Assembly (NCBI RefSeq): GCF_047511655.1
Contig: NC_133393.1
Coordinates: 154,829,779 to 154,893,778 of the forward strand
Direction: 5' to 3'
Length of the DNA: 64,000 nucleotides
From: Castor canadensis
Taxonomy: Eukaryota; Chordata; Mammalia; Rodentia; Castoridae
Under the pieces are notes generated by a model that did no database searches, was not told the DNA's origin, and saw only the letters and a list, made by a program, of their open reading frames with translations. Of the stretch, positions 22,151-33,480 are shown piece by piece. Every line of letters begins with the position of its first letter. Position 1 is the stretch's first letter. Made by a program: the position numbers and the translations under genes.

Positions 22151-24699
22151 GCGCGGAGGCGTGTGCTCCTCTTAAGGACTGCACTCAGCAATGTGTGCTC
22201 CTGTGTGCATGCATGTGCCTGCATGTGCCTTGTGTGCCTGCGGGAGCGTGGGTGATCTGTAAGGGTGCAGGTGTGTGTGCGCAGATGCACTGTGTGTGCC
22301 CCTGCTTCTTCCTGCGTGGTCCTGTTAGGAGAGGCTGGGTGTCAGTCACACATGCGGCTTGCTGCACACCAGCCCTGCGCAGCCCTACCTGCACTCCCAG
22401 CAGGTGCTGCTCTCCTCCATAGGGGTCCCCGGTGCTGGTTTCCCTACTCCACATTTTTTACCCTTCTTTGAGGAGTTGGCTGGGGTAGGTAGGTGTAGAG
22501 AGGACAGGTTCTTCTAAGCAAACTTCCCTCTTCCAGTATTTTTTTTTAAAGGCTAGAAACACAGACTTAGGGACCCACCTCCTACTGTCTGACTGCAGCA
22601 GAACGTCCCTCTAGAGGAGTGTAGCTGGGAAAGGTGCAAGGCAGGGAAGGCAGCAGAAAAGACAGTTCACCTGAGGAGTGGATTTCCTGGCTCCTAGGCC
22701 TGGCATTGAGCCTCTTCTTCAGTATCCAGGAGGAAGGAACCTCCTCCACCTTCACCCTTCTCCTCCCAGGGTCCTTGGGCCCCTTTGCTTCTCTTGGACA
22801 CAAAGGCAGAAGGCCTGGGGCAGGGCTGGTCCTCGAACTTTAGTGACCCTGGCTCCAGTCCCCAAAGCCATTATGTTTTGAAATTGCTCGGAATCCAACC
22901 TCATCTTTTCTGGGATTCCGAGGGCTGTGTTCTGGTTTCTGCTGCTGTACAAGGTGCACTGGCTGAGGGGCACATGTGTGCAATGCGTGTATGGTGGGGA
23001 TGAGAAAGGCTCCTCTTGCAGAGGTAAAGACCCATAGCCTGCAGGGGGGTGAGCTCAAGGACTGTGATCACAGAATACCCCTAATGTCTACAGTCTCTGA
23101 TTTGGGGTTGGAACTTTTATGATCCCAAATCCCAACTGCGAAGATTCTGATGTCCTAGAATACACCATTTGGAGGAATCCTCAGGGCGCATGCCATGCCC
23201 TTATCTCAGGGTGTTTATTGGGGCACATACTCCTCCCCTCCCAAAAGCAGCCTTTCTTCCAGTGAGTGAACGATAAAGTGCTCACTCCAGCACTCCAAGC
23301 ACCAGTCTGGGGTGATGGGAGGACTGACCCAGGGAGCAAATTGGTCCCAGATCTCCAAATCTCCTCAACCTACTGGGCTCCCAGGTCACCTGACCTTTAG
23401 GTCACATCAGAGCCCAGCTGCCCCTACTCGCCCTGTGGTGCAGCAGAGAGAGAGCATACATAAAAAGTAGGACTTGAGCCTCTGAGGGAGGTACTTTGCT
23501 CTCTACCCTGCCCTCCCCTGTCCTTAGCAGATCCAGGGTGGGGCTCTGCCTTTCCTGCCTGTCATTCCACAGGATCTTTGGAGACCAGGCTTTGGAAACC
23601 CAAGAGTTGGGGGCAGGGGGATGTGTATTTTATGGGACACAGGAGGGGGAGGAGCTCCCCCTCAGGACTCCAAGGCAGAGTCAGGGCCACACAAAGGGAT
23701 ATCTGACCATCACCTCTCTTATACTGTCCTAGAGAGAAGAGGACATACTTGCCTGGGAGCCCAGACTGGGCCACAGGGAGAACCTCAAGGTCTCCCTCAC
23801 CCACTGTCTACTCAATGCTGGCCACCATGCTGTTCAGAGGAATCAGAGTTGCAATCCACTCATAGAAGGGAGCAGGAGGCACAGGAAGGTCATCCAGACC
23901 CACAAGCCCTGGATGGAACCTGCAGGAGGAACCCCGGTTGGGCTGGACCTCAGCTCTTGCTTGGCCCTGGGGGTATACAACATTTCCCACTGACTAGAGG
24001 GGGAGGGAGTGCTCTCTGAGGACTTCTGTTTAAAAATCGAGCTAGAAAGAGTGGTCAGCAGTGGAAGCCAGAGCCAAAGCTTTGCCACTGATGCCTGTGG
24101 ACAGTGACTTGGCCTCCGGCACTCAGTTCCCTAATCCTTAAAGCCCAGAAAGCAAAAGCACCCAACTCTAGGGTTGCTAGGAGCTGGGCCGGTCAAGGCC
24201 TCAGTGCTAGAGCCAGGTAGCAGGGACAGGGCCTCATGAAGGGCTGCTGATCCCTTTGTGGGGCCCAAGAGGATCACTACAGCCTGCTGAGAGTCAGGAA
24301 AACAGTGGCCTGCCCACCCCACCCCCAGCTCCACCAGGCTTAACACCGGGGCACCCCTCACCTCCATAAACAAACACCCAGGGACACAGCCTACCCACAG
24401 CCCTACAATAAACAGAGCCACCAGCGGCCACAGACACGCCCGCCAGGCCTGCATGGCTGAGGCTAGGACCGGGGCTTCCAGCCCTGCATCTGAAGCCACC
24501 AGCTTTGGTCCCTCCGGCTCTGGGCCTCAGTTTCTCCACCTGTAAAATGACGGAGGAGAGAAGAGGTGGACAAGATGATTCTCAGGTCGAGTTTTTACCT
24601 CTTGCCTGGGAAGCCGACTCCCAGCTACCGGAACCCGCCCCTCCTACAGGTCTGCTCGCTGGCCTTCCCATGGCCCAGAAACGGCCGGCCTCTGGGTGG
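22151..24699. other. Sequence between the two WNT7B CpG islands
   Basis: A TG/GTGTGC-rich stretch at about 22186-22310, then unique sequence. A MIR-like fragment (ctcagtttctccacctgtaaaatg) lies at about 24525-24550. No exon recognised. Confidence 0.5.
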
Positions 24700-25603
24700 C
24701 AGGCGGTGCACAGTAGGAGCTCGGGGCGCGGGCAGGTGCGAGGGGCACCCCGCGCGAGGTGCACCATACGCCCTCTCGGCCTCACCGCCCCTCCACCCCC
24801 CAACCCAGAGAGGCCGAGACAGATTCTGTCTAAAGGAGATCGCGGCTCAACAGGTAAGGACTCGGCTGGGTTCAGGAATGTGGAAATACGACTCGGAGCT
24901 GCTACCGCAGCGAACAGCGAGCGCGGCCCGCCTGGAGCCCGCCCGCCCGCCCGGCCGCGCGAGGGGGAGCGTGGAGAGAGGGGGCCGGGCCCAGGGCCCC
25001 GGGAGGGCGGGGGCGCGGGCCCCGGACGAAGCCCGAGGCGGCCGGGCCGGCCCCACGGCCCATCCTGAGCCAGCCGGACGAGTTGTCAAGGTAATTTCAA
25101 CACGTCCGGGTGATGGATAGAGACGAAGGGCCGCGGCGGGTGCCCGGCCTGCGCACTCGCAGGGGGTGCGCGCCCCCCGCCCGCCCTGGCCTCTCCCGCG
25201 GCCGGACGCCCCCCAACCCCCGCCCCGACGCGCCCTCCAGGCGGCGAGCGCTCGGCCCGGGCTCCGCGCCCAGCGCAGCCTGGGGGAGGGAAGGCGCGTC
25301 CCACCCCCGGGGCCTGGAGCCCAAACAGGTGAAAGTACGCGCCGGGCACGCTCGCCGCTACCCGCGGGCTCGGCTGCAGCCGCCCGCGCGCCCCGCTCTT
25401 CCTCCTCCCGCCCTGGGTTCGGCGCCCCTCTGGAGCACTCCGTGCGCAGGGGCCTCGTTTACGTCTCTGCGGTGTTGGGGCGAGGGTCCTACACTTAGGC
25501 CAGCCCTGGAGCCGAGGTCCTGACATCCCCGCAGGGACCCCCGGGGCAACTCTTCCGGCTGCCTCTGCCCGGGGCTGCTGCCCCCGCCTTCAGGGATACT
25601 CAC
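24700..25603. promoter_or_regulatory. CpG island, downstream shoulder of WNT7B exon 1a
   Basis: Dense CpG and long GC-only runs, especially 24900-25440, continue from the exon 1a promoter into the start of intron 1. No additional exon with a convincing splice structure was found. Reading frames stay open here because of base composition. Confidence 0.7.
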
Positions 25604-25674
25604 CCCAGCTTCACGTAGAGAACGCCAAAGCAGAGAAACACGTAGAAAATCCACTTGCGAAAGTTTCTGTGCAT
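25604..25674 (-). CDS. WNT7B: WNT7B exon 1a coding part (canonical start and signal peptide)
   Basis: This is the canonical first coding exon. It encodes 23 codons plus two bases, starting MHRNFRKW and ending LYVKL, with a split glycine codon GG|A completed by exon 2. The stretch WIFYVFLCFGVLYV is a typical hydrophobic signal-peptide core after a short basic n-region, which sends the Wnt precursor into the ER for glycosylation and lipidation. The ATG at 25674 has A at -3. The exon ends at 25604, followed by a consensus gtgagt donor (25603 downward). It lies inside a strong CpG island. An upstream ATG 25 bases away is out of frame (see findings). The 5' UTR continues to higher coordinates, but its end cannot be fixed from sequence. 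The intron to exon 2 is about 22.1 kb. Confidence 0.96.
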
Positions 25675-26169
25675 GATCCAGGGAGGGGGGCTGCGCCATA
25701 GACAGCTGCGGCTGGAGGGGACGTGCGGGCCGGGCAGGGGCTGGGCAGGGGCCGGGGGTCTGCGGGCTGACTGCGCTCAGCCGGCGCTGCGGCTCGGGCG
25801 GCGGACGACGCGCGGGCACTCGGCACGCGTTGCCACCATGGTGAGCCCAGGGCGCCGCAGCTGCCGCGTGCGCCCGGGGGAGTGACCCGGGCCGGGAACC
25901 GCGATCTCGGAGCCCTGCTGAGCGACCGAGGGGCCCTGCGAGCGCGGGCCGGGGCCAGGCGCTGCAGGCAGGCAGGAGGGCAGGCGGGCGCTGCCTCTAC
26001 TGGGCTCAGCCGCCTGGGGCCGTGCGCGCCTCGCGGTGCGCTGCGGCCGCCAATGTGTCCGCACTTGTCGGCCTTCCCAGGTGACTCGCGGCCCCGGCAA
26101 TCGAGCCGCGAGCGAGCGAGCGCGCCCCAGGTAGGAGGATCCGCCTCCCGCCCGCCCTCCTCTCTCTCA

Positions 26170-26238
<69 letters not shown>

Positions 26239-26450
26239 CGCTCCCGGGCTCTCCCCTCCCTTTTCTCCTCCCTCCCCCGTGACACACAAACGCTTCTATC
26301 CCTGGACCCCCCTCCCCAGGCCGGCTCTCTTCCGATCTCCCTCCCAGGACTGGGTGGGAGGAGTGGGGGTGAAGCACGAGGGAGGGGGAGGCTCGGAAGA
26401 GACACCTGCGCTCTTCTGTGCCCGCGGGGGTGGGGGTAGGGATCGGGGCC
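25675..26450 (-). promoter_or_regulatory. WNT7B: WNT7B promoter 1a / 5' UTR, CpG-island part
   Basis: This very GC- and CpG-rich sequence is directly upstream of the exon 1a start, in an island extending roughly 24700-26450. No TATA box is seen at a sensible distance, as expected for a CpG-island promoter. It contains a pure (CT)31 tract at 26173-26234, read as (GA)n on the coding strand, about 500-560 bp upstream of the ATG. The exact transcription start is unknown. Confidence 0.75.
26173..26234. repeat. (CT)31 dinucleotide microsatellite
   Basis: This is an uninterrupted CT run of 62 bases, flanked by related ctctctctcag and ctcgctcgctcc sequence. It lies in the WNT7B 1a promoter island. 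The homopurine/homopyrimidine tract with mirror symmetry could form triplex DNA or bind GAGA-type factors (inference), and its length is likely polymorphic. Confidence 0.98.
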
Positions 26451-27606
26451 AAGAAACGACCAGTACAGGTCCTGGTGGCCACTTGGCTTCCAGTTTCTAG
26501 TGGAGGAGGTAGAGACCACCCACTCCATCTCCTTTCCAAGCGCACACCCCCCGCCACCCCCAGAAATGATCCACACGGACTCCTCTGAGGCCACACCCTC
26601 AGTCCTGGCATCGCTGCCTCCTTAGCAGACCTGGATGAGGGACCACCCCCAGTACCCAGCACCGCTCTCAGCGCTGCTCACCTAGCGTGGGGACATGAAA
26701 GACGGGGACACACTAGCCACATGCAGGGGAATGACACTGATGACCTCCGTCGCCAAGCACCATGACAGAGGCTCACTGGAGGTTATCTGGAGGCTTTCCT
26801 GGCCTTGGGCGGAGGTTCCCGGGCCCCGGGGGTACTCTGTCCCTACCCCGCCCCACGGTTGGCGCCTGGTCTCCTCTGCCGGTTCATGAGTGATCAGAAC
26901 CTGAAGTCAGACAGGTCTTAGTGCCTCGCACACCCAGAGCCGGTCTGGTCTGGTTCAGTCCCGGACCAGTGGGCCTCAGGGACCCGCAGACCCTGCCCGG
27001 TTTGTCCTTAGAAGGTGCCTCTGGTGACCAGCTGCTTGATCACGTCCAGATCAGGTGTCCCTCCTGTTCCATGCCTCCTCAGCCCTGAACGCCTTTGAGC
27101 GGGGTCCGGGGGTTGGAGGGGGGGATTCAGGCGATTGAATGGACATGGGGACAGCTCAGTCACTGAGAGACAAGCTAGGACCGAGACCTCTGGGGTGGGA
27201 GTGAGCGGGCGTGTGGAGAGAGAATTGCTGCCTGACGCCCTCGGGTCCACCTAGCATAGCTGGGTTGGGGACCTCGAGCTCAGAGGGTACCGCCCCCGCC
27301 CCCGCGGTCCCCCCCCCGACCCCCTGCCCCTGATCCCCTCTTAATCCTTCCAAATCCTCTGAATCTTTGCCACGACCCGGGCACGGGTCACTCCTGTGCC
27401 CCGGGATCAGAGGCGGGCGGTGCAGCTGTGCGGAGTGTTGGCCGGTGGGAGGCCTCTGGAGGCAAGGGACGTTGGCGATCAGTCAGGGAAACTGAGGCAC
27501 AGAAAGATGTGAAACGCTATAGCAGCTCCACCCCCAGCGACTCTCGCGCCCCAGAGCTCCGGATGTCGCCCCACTTCGTGGGCAGGGAGCTGGGCGGGAG
27601 AACCAC

Positions 27607-27642
27607 GGGGTTGGGGGGGTGGGGGAGTGGGGGGGTGGGGGG
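27607..27642 (+). other. G-rich tract, strong G-quadruplex candidate
   Basis: Five G-runs of four to seven bases with loops of one or two bases lie within 36 bases, about 1.9 kb upstream of WNT7B exon 1a. This is one of the densest G-run clusters in the window. Confidence 0.6.
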
Positions 27643-28504
27643 TCAGCCGAGGGGCTGGGACTGGAGCTGGGACCGGAGCCGGGAGGAGCTCGATGGGTGG
27701 ATGCTGCCACCTGGCGGCAACACGCGGGCAGCCAGGGCCAGGTCTGATCCGCGCTCAGGGCTCCGCATCCTGGCGCCAACTCTGGGGACCACTCCAGCCC
27801 CCAGCACCAATGACATCGGTCTTGCGTCGGATAGGAGGGCAAATCCTCAAAACTTGTCTGGCTGCGGCGAGACTGGAGTAGCCAGTCCCACCTCCACGCC
27901 CAGTCCGCTCCCGGGGCCCGAATCAGTTTGTTTGTTGGCCCCTCCAGGAGTGGTGGGCCCGGGAGAGGAGGGGGCTTACCGTCGGTGGGAGGGACCCTGC
28001 GTGCCTCTCTGTGACTCAGTTACCCCAGGAGAGCCGGATGTAGAGCAGCGCCCTGGTGCGCGAAGGGCCTGCGGCACAGCGTCGTGCTGCCCCCTGCCGG
28101 CGGTGGTAGGGAAGTGGCACCGCCGGAAAGGTTGAGCTGAACTGAGTTCAAGGACTCCTTGGGAGACCAGGAGCAAGTCGCTTCATCTCATGGGTTCAGT
28201 TTGATGGCTGCGAGGTTGGGGGAAAATCTGAGTTGGGAGGATCTCTGGCGTGCGTGCACTCAGAGCCAGCAGGAGATGACTGGGGCCCCTCCCCTGCCTG
28301 GGCTCCCAGAGGTCTGACCGCAGGAAGGTCACCGCTCCTAACTCCCAAACCTCATAAGGCATCACAGCTTGAGCAAAATGGTGGGAGAGCCTACCTGGCT
28401 TCTGTTGGGCAGAAGATTTCTCTAGGGTTGGGTTCAGTGCAATGCCAAGAGGACCATCCTCTCCAGAGCTGGGACACCCTGGGGTCTCCAAGGGGTCTTA
28501 GGTC

Positions 28505-28575
28505 ATCTGTGGGCTAAGTGGGGCTCAGCTACTCTTGCCTGTGTGACCTTAGGCAATGCTCTCAACTTCTCCAGC
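28505..28575 (+). mobile_element. MIR-like SINE fragment
   Basis: tgcctgtgtgaccttaggca followed by ctcaacttctccagcctagg matches the sense MIR core in arrangement. It is old and diverged, with approximate limits. Confidence 0.5.
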
Positions 28576-29008
28576 CTAGGAATCATAGTCATGGTCACCA
28601 TCACTATCTGTGTCATCACTGCCGTCACACACAGCACTCAGTCACTGCAGGTACTCTGTCTTGACCTTACAGGCATGTGCTGGGCAGAGTTTAGAATGTG
28701 GCTGAGCCAGACATGTCAGGTGTCTGATCCCACAGTCAGACCAAGTCTCCCTCCATCCTACAGATTCTAGGGAGATTTGAGGAGAGCTGCCTCAGGGGCG
28801 TCCCTAAGCAGGAAACATCTCTACTTGCATGAGAAAGGTATTTGTGGACCTTGTCCAGCTGTCACTTTAAGGACCTCTATCCACTGGATAGAGGTCCAGT
28901 GGGGCCTCTGGAGTCTGCCATACCTCCCTCAGGCAGGCCCACACTAACCCACTGGCTCCCTGGAGTCTCCTCTCTCTTCTGAGCAACAGACATTCAGGAC
29001 TCTGCTTC

Positions 29009-29092
29009 TATTTATTTATGGCAGTATTGGGATTTGAACTCAGGGCTTTGTGTTTGGTAGGCAGGTGCTTTACCACTCGAGCTGCCCCCATC
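29009..29092 (-). mobile_element. SINE fragment, ID/tRNA-like part
   Basis: Antisense tRNA-like unit: tatttatttatggcagtatt, gggatttgaactcagggct, ggtgctttaccactcgagc. The B1-like part is missing. Confidence 0.8.
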
Positions 29093-29491
29093 AGATTCTG
29101 CCTTCTCCATACATGGAAGGCTTCCTGGAGAAGGTAACTAGTAAGAAGCTGATCTGGAGGAGCATGGGGGAGAAACAAGGCTGCTCCATGTGACTGGAGT
29201 AGAGGGTGGGAGTAGAGACAGAGCCTTGAATTCCCATACAAGGGTCCTGGGCCTGACCTTGAGGACAATGGGAGCCGTGAATGGGTCCCACACAGGGAAA
29301 AAATGGGGTCAGATTTCCAATTTAGATAGCCCATGTGTCTATGGCACCGAATTGACCCTAGGCCAGGGTTCTCTTTTAGTTGTGTCCTCCATGCTAGAAA
29401 CCCCAAGTCCAATGCTACATTTGACTCATTTCCATGTACCCAGGGTCCAGAGCAGAGCTAAGGAAGGGTCTGGTGACAGTGAAAGACAAGT
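29093..29491. other. Intergenic, nothing recognised
   Basis: Unique sequence next to the TGGA array. Confidence 0.5.
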
Positions 29492-29718
29492 AAATAGATG
29501 GATTGATGAGTGGATGGATGGATGGATGGATGGATACATGTAAATGGACAGAGGTGTAAATGGGTGGATGAGTGGATAGATGATTGCATGGATGGATAGA
29601 TCAATGGGTGAGTAGATGGATGGATGTGTAAATGGGTGGGTGGATGGATGGATGGACGAATAGGTGGATGGATGGATGGATGGATGGGTGGATGAATGAT
29701 ACATGTAGATAGATGGAT
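29492..29718. repeat. (TGGA)n tetranucleotide array, imperfect
   Basis: About 227 bases of TGGA/TGGG/TAGA units with blocks of pure ggat. The periodicity produces open frames full of histidine, proline and serine on the minus strand, which are not genes. Confidence 0.95.
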
Positions 29719-31202
29719 TTGCTGTAGGAGCAAGCCAGCACTCTTGTGTGGACTAGTGTGGGCTGTAGAGGTGGAATGAAATCTAGATGGTTTGTCTGGG
29801 ACACTCGCAGTTCCAAGCACCTCAGGAGCCCCTCAGTCCTGGGCAAGAATGATCAATTACCTGGATCTAGATTGTAAAAGGAAAGAATCCAGAATTTCCC
29901 TGAGGCAAATGGTTTCTCTGGTACCCTGGCAAGAAGGCCTTGGGAATGGTCCCCTGGAATGTGCCAGGAATGGGATATTAAGAGTAATTCTAGCAATCCC
30001 AGTCCACACTTAGTGGACAGGTACTGGGTGCTGGGCCCCATCCCATCCATTTACTGCATGACCCCTCTTGAGTCCTCTCAGGTCCTGCAAAGCAGGCCTT
30101 CCCTTATCCCCACACTCTGACTGGGTTCTTCTGTCCACTTTTGCTGTACCTGGAGGTTCTGGCTTAGACCAAGTAGAGACCTAAGATACAGAGGGGACAG
30201 ACAGGCACCATCCCCACCTTTGGGGGCTGGCATGCTGGAGGAGGGGAGAACACACAGAGGAGCACTGGGCCTAGACTAGAGCCCGTCTCGCACATGTGCA
30301 CATGTGGCTCTGAGTGCTTCCTTCCAGGGTGCATTTCTCATCTGTCAGCCAGATGCGAAAACTGAGGCAGAGAGGCTTGCACCTGGCTGAAGTCACATAG
30401 CTGGTAGAGCTGGGATTTGAACCCATGACTGTCAGGCCCAGAACTGGGCTCTTTGTGGTGCATCTCTCAGCCTCCCTGATAGGTGGGCCCTGTCCCCATT
30501 GGGTAAGGCACTCACAACCCTCTGCTGGGACCCCCATTCAAAGGGGGAGGACACCAAGAGTGGTGAGAGGAAAGAGGTCACAGTGTTAATGGGACTGGAC
30601 AAATCCCAGGGGCAGTGAGGGAGGTGAGGAAGGCCAAGGAGGTAGACAGAATCCTAAATGGCCCTTCAAGATGTCCTGTCCTAGTCCTGGGACTGTGGGC
30701 ATGACAGATGTCACACCCATGGCTGTGTTATGACACATGGGAAAAGATGCACTCAAGGTTACACACCAGTTGCCTTTTTGTTCATCAAAAAGAGTTTATC
30801 TCCCTGAGCCAGACCTAACCACAGGAGCTCTTTAAAAGCTAAGTTTTTATTCCCTGTGGCCAGAGGGGCAGTCAGTGAGATTTGAAGCAGGACAGACCTG
30901 ATGTACATTGCCAGCTTTGAAGATAGAGGAGGTCTGGTGGTGAGGAATGCAGTCACCTCTAGTTGCTGAGAGTAGCTGGGACCAGCAAGAGCCAGCAAGG
31001 AACGGCGTCCCTCAGATCTGCAACAGCCAGAGGGATCTCAGATCCTTCCCCAGAGCCTCCAGGAGAAACTTTGATCTCAGTCCTGTGAGACCCAGAGCAG
31101 AGAACCTACCACGTCAGGGTGCCCTAGTGATAGACAGGCCTGGGAGGCAGTCTTTGGAGCTGGGTTTAAGCTGTAGGTTTATGGCAATACAAAACCAATA
31201 TA
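29719..31202. other. Intergenic, MIR fragment only
   Basis: Unique sequence plus the MIR at 30335-30435. Confidence 0.5.
30335..30435 (-). mobile_element. MIR SINE
   Basis: Clear antisense MIR core: gaaaactgaggcagagaggc, gaagtcacatagctggtag, agctgggatttgaacccatg. Confidence 0.75.
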
Positions 31203-31292
31203 GGACCGGGGTGTAGCTTAAGTGGTAGAACACTTGTCAAGCAAGTAAGAGGCTTGTGCTTAACCTCCACTGCCAAAAATAAATAAATAAAT
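31203..31292 (+). mobile_element. ID/tRNA-like SINE
   Basis: Sense tRNA-like unit (accggggtgtagcttaagtgg ... caagcaagtaagaggcttg) ending in an (aaat)n tail. Confidence 0.8.
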
Positions 31293-32789
31293 CGTTTTTA
31301 AATAAAATGAATAGGTGGAGTTGAACACGTAGAGAGGACAGAAATCCAAATGCTGAGACCATGTGAGCTACAGCTTCTGGGGGAGGGAGAGCATGGGCAG
31401 AGAAAGAGATGGGCAGTAATGGATGACCTCTGCAGGGACCCAATCGCAGATAGCCCGAATGCCAGGCTGAGTAGCAAGGGCTTTGTTTTTTGGACACTGA
31501 GAGCTATTGAAGATTTTGAGGGAGAGGGGGCACCAGAGGTGGGTCCTGGATGAAGTGGGCCCAGCTTGCCTGACCAGTCAATTCCTGAGAACTTCCCAGT
31601 TCAACTTCTCCGTGTGTCCAGGGAAGGGCCTGGGGATCTGCATCTTAGTGAGCACTCAGGTGGCTCTGGAGACAGCATTCATGGGAAGGAAGGCTTCTGG
31701 ACAGGAGTGTCTGGGGCTAGCCATTCTGAGTCACCTCCTGCTCCTGCCAGTCCACACAGCTGTCCTGCAGGAGGCAGGGGGTGGGCAGGTGGTGCCACCG
31801 TTCCGGGGAGAATGAGCAGCCATACTGGGCCTGGGACCCATGAGTTCCCTGGGCACCGTTAAGGGGGCACCAGAAGTCCTGAGAGCAGCAGAGGAACAGG
31901 AAATGCACCTCATTGCTGGGAAGTCCGTGGCCATCTGTGAACAAACTTGCTACACATTTTCTAGTCTTTCAAACAAACGCTTTGTTTCTCACAAAGTCCC
32001 TTCCAAGCCGCAAAGAGCTGAGGTCAGGCCACACCAGAGTCCAGCTGCACCTTAACCATGACCCCTGTCCATGCCTGAGCCTGGTAATGGGCTGAGAGAG
32101 ATGGCATGGGGCTGGTGCACAGCCTCTGTGTCTCACTTCTCCCTACTGCCCCTGTAGCCCAGGCATGCAGGGTGAGCTCCCCGTGCAGATGAGGACCCAG
32201 GGCTGAGCAAGGTGTGGTCCTTGCCTGTCCATGTCTCCTGCCTTGGTAAGTAGCTGACCACGTCTGCATCACCCCCCTGTCTCATGCTCCCTTGTCCCTG
32301 GCTCTCAGCAGATAGTACTGTTCTGCCAGGCCAGCTCCAGGGACCTGGGTGGGCTGTGCACGCCACATAGTGTGTAAAGGCAGTGGGTGACGACAGTGCT
32401 TCTTCCACAGGGATGATCTGGCTCTGCCATCCTGCTGGTGATGGCTATGGCAGGTCACTCCAGGAGGGGACTCCTGGGACGCCCAACACAGAGGCAGGCC
32501 CTTTGATTTCCCACGTGGTCCTCACAGGAGAAAAGGGTATGCAAGGCTGGATTTGAGCACCTGGAGCCTCCCACCTGAGCCCACAACCCACCAATGTCCC
32601 AACCCAACAACTCGTTCAGAACTCAATGCTGCCCAGTGCCCAGGGAGGAGGCTAGGTTCAGGCATTAGAGCACCGAAAGTCAGACCTGACCTTGGACCTC
32701 ATCCTCTAGGCCAGGCAACCCTGGGCTAGGCAGCCCATCTTGGCAGACTACTCAAAGGTAGCCCTGTGTATTCATACTGGGGGTTTCTT
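31293..32789. other. Intergenic, nothing recognised
   Basis: Unique sequence with no exon, RNA or repeat signal that I can assign. Confidence 0.5.
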
Positions 32790-33480
32790 TGTTTTTTTGT
32801 TTTACTTTTTAAATTTTAAATAAGGAGAGTTCTTTTACATGGAAAGAGCTAGTACAATCACGTATTTGAAAGGAGAAATAACAGGTACTGAGCTGGAGGG
32901 TAAGGAGGGGGAGCATCCAGCACAGCTGGGTGAATCCACAACTCCATTTTCTATCCGAAGTAAAAGCTTCCCCAAATCTCGTATGAACAAGCTACACACT
33001 GTACTTTGAACCATCGTCTACCTTTTCAAATATCTGGTCTACATGACAAGACAAAGAGAGAAAAGGCCAAAATGAAAGCAAAAGGAAACAAAACATAACC
33101 CACTTAAAAGCAAAATCCTTTGAATTCTTTTTTACTATGCAAGGCATGAAGTCGAAAGCTTGAAGTACAGAGCCCTCTTTCAACAATGGAAGAAAGCCGT
33201 CTGCTCAGAGCCCTCACAGGTATTGCCACTCCAAGGCTTCATGACAGGCTGCAGACAGCCCTGGGGATGCTGATGCTGTCTCGGAAGCCACCAAACTGGG
33301 GCAGAGAAGTGGTGAAATGCAGGCCTCTTGCACTCGGAAGATGACTAGCCAGGTGCTGGTACCCAAATAGAAAGATGTGGAGCCCTTCCCATCTGAAGAC
33401 CTACTCATCTCCTGAAGGTCTATCTCCTTCAGAGGAAAGCTGGCTTTCTGGAAGTCTGTATTTTCCACTCACAGAACATG
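32790..33480 (-). pseudogene. Possible retrocopy of an unidentified transcript 3' region
   Basis: On the minus strand this reads as mRNA-like, mixed-composition sequence ending in an A-rich tail (the T-rich run at about 32785-32820 on plus). It has short frames at 33214-33468 and 32992-33186 but no protein that I recognise. No clear AATAAA is seen before the tail. It could equally be an old interspersed repeat. Confidence 0.25.

Larger units (their letters stand above)
1..26160 (-). other. WNT7B: WNT7B gene locus, partial (two first exons, exon 2, introns)
   Basis: This spans everything that can be assigned to WNT7B. Transcription runs right to left from promoter 1a (about 25.7-26.2 kb) or promoter 1b (about 21.6-22.1 kb), through a first intron of about 22 or 18 kb, to exon 2, then into intron 2, which leaves the window on the left. 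Family knowledge says two more coding exons follow. The right limit is approximate because the transcription start cannot be fixed without transcript data. Confidence 0.9.
26451..29008. other. 5' flank of WNT7B, no gene recognised
   Basis: GC-rich to about 28100, then average composition. It holds the G-rich tract at 27607-27642 and C-rich runs near 27290-27330. MIR-like sequence lies near 28505-28575. Open frames have no family similarity that I recognise. Confidence 0.5.

Noticed and set aside
25838-25885. Plus-strand ATG in a perfect gccaccATGg context
   Set aside because: Followed by only 15 codons before a stop, antisense to the WNT7B 5' region, with no other sign of a divergent gene.
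25611-26594. 327-codon minus-strand frame across the WNT7B promoter
   Set aside because: Its Arg-Glu repeat is the translation of the (GA)n tract, and its frame is not the WNT7B frame.
29492-29718. Possible CRISPR-like periodic array
   Set aside because: A four-base microsatellite in a mammalian genome, with no repeat/spacer structure.
29426-29846. Minus-strand frames rich in His, Pro, Ser and Ile
   Set aside because: Direct translation of the TGGA tetranucleotide array.
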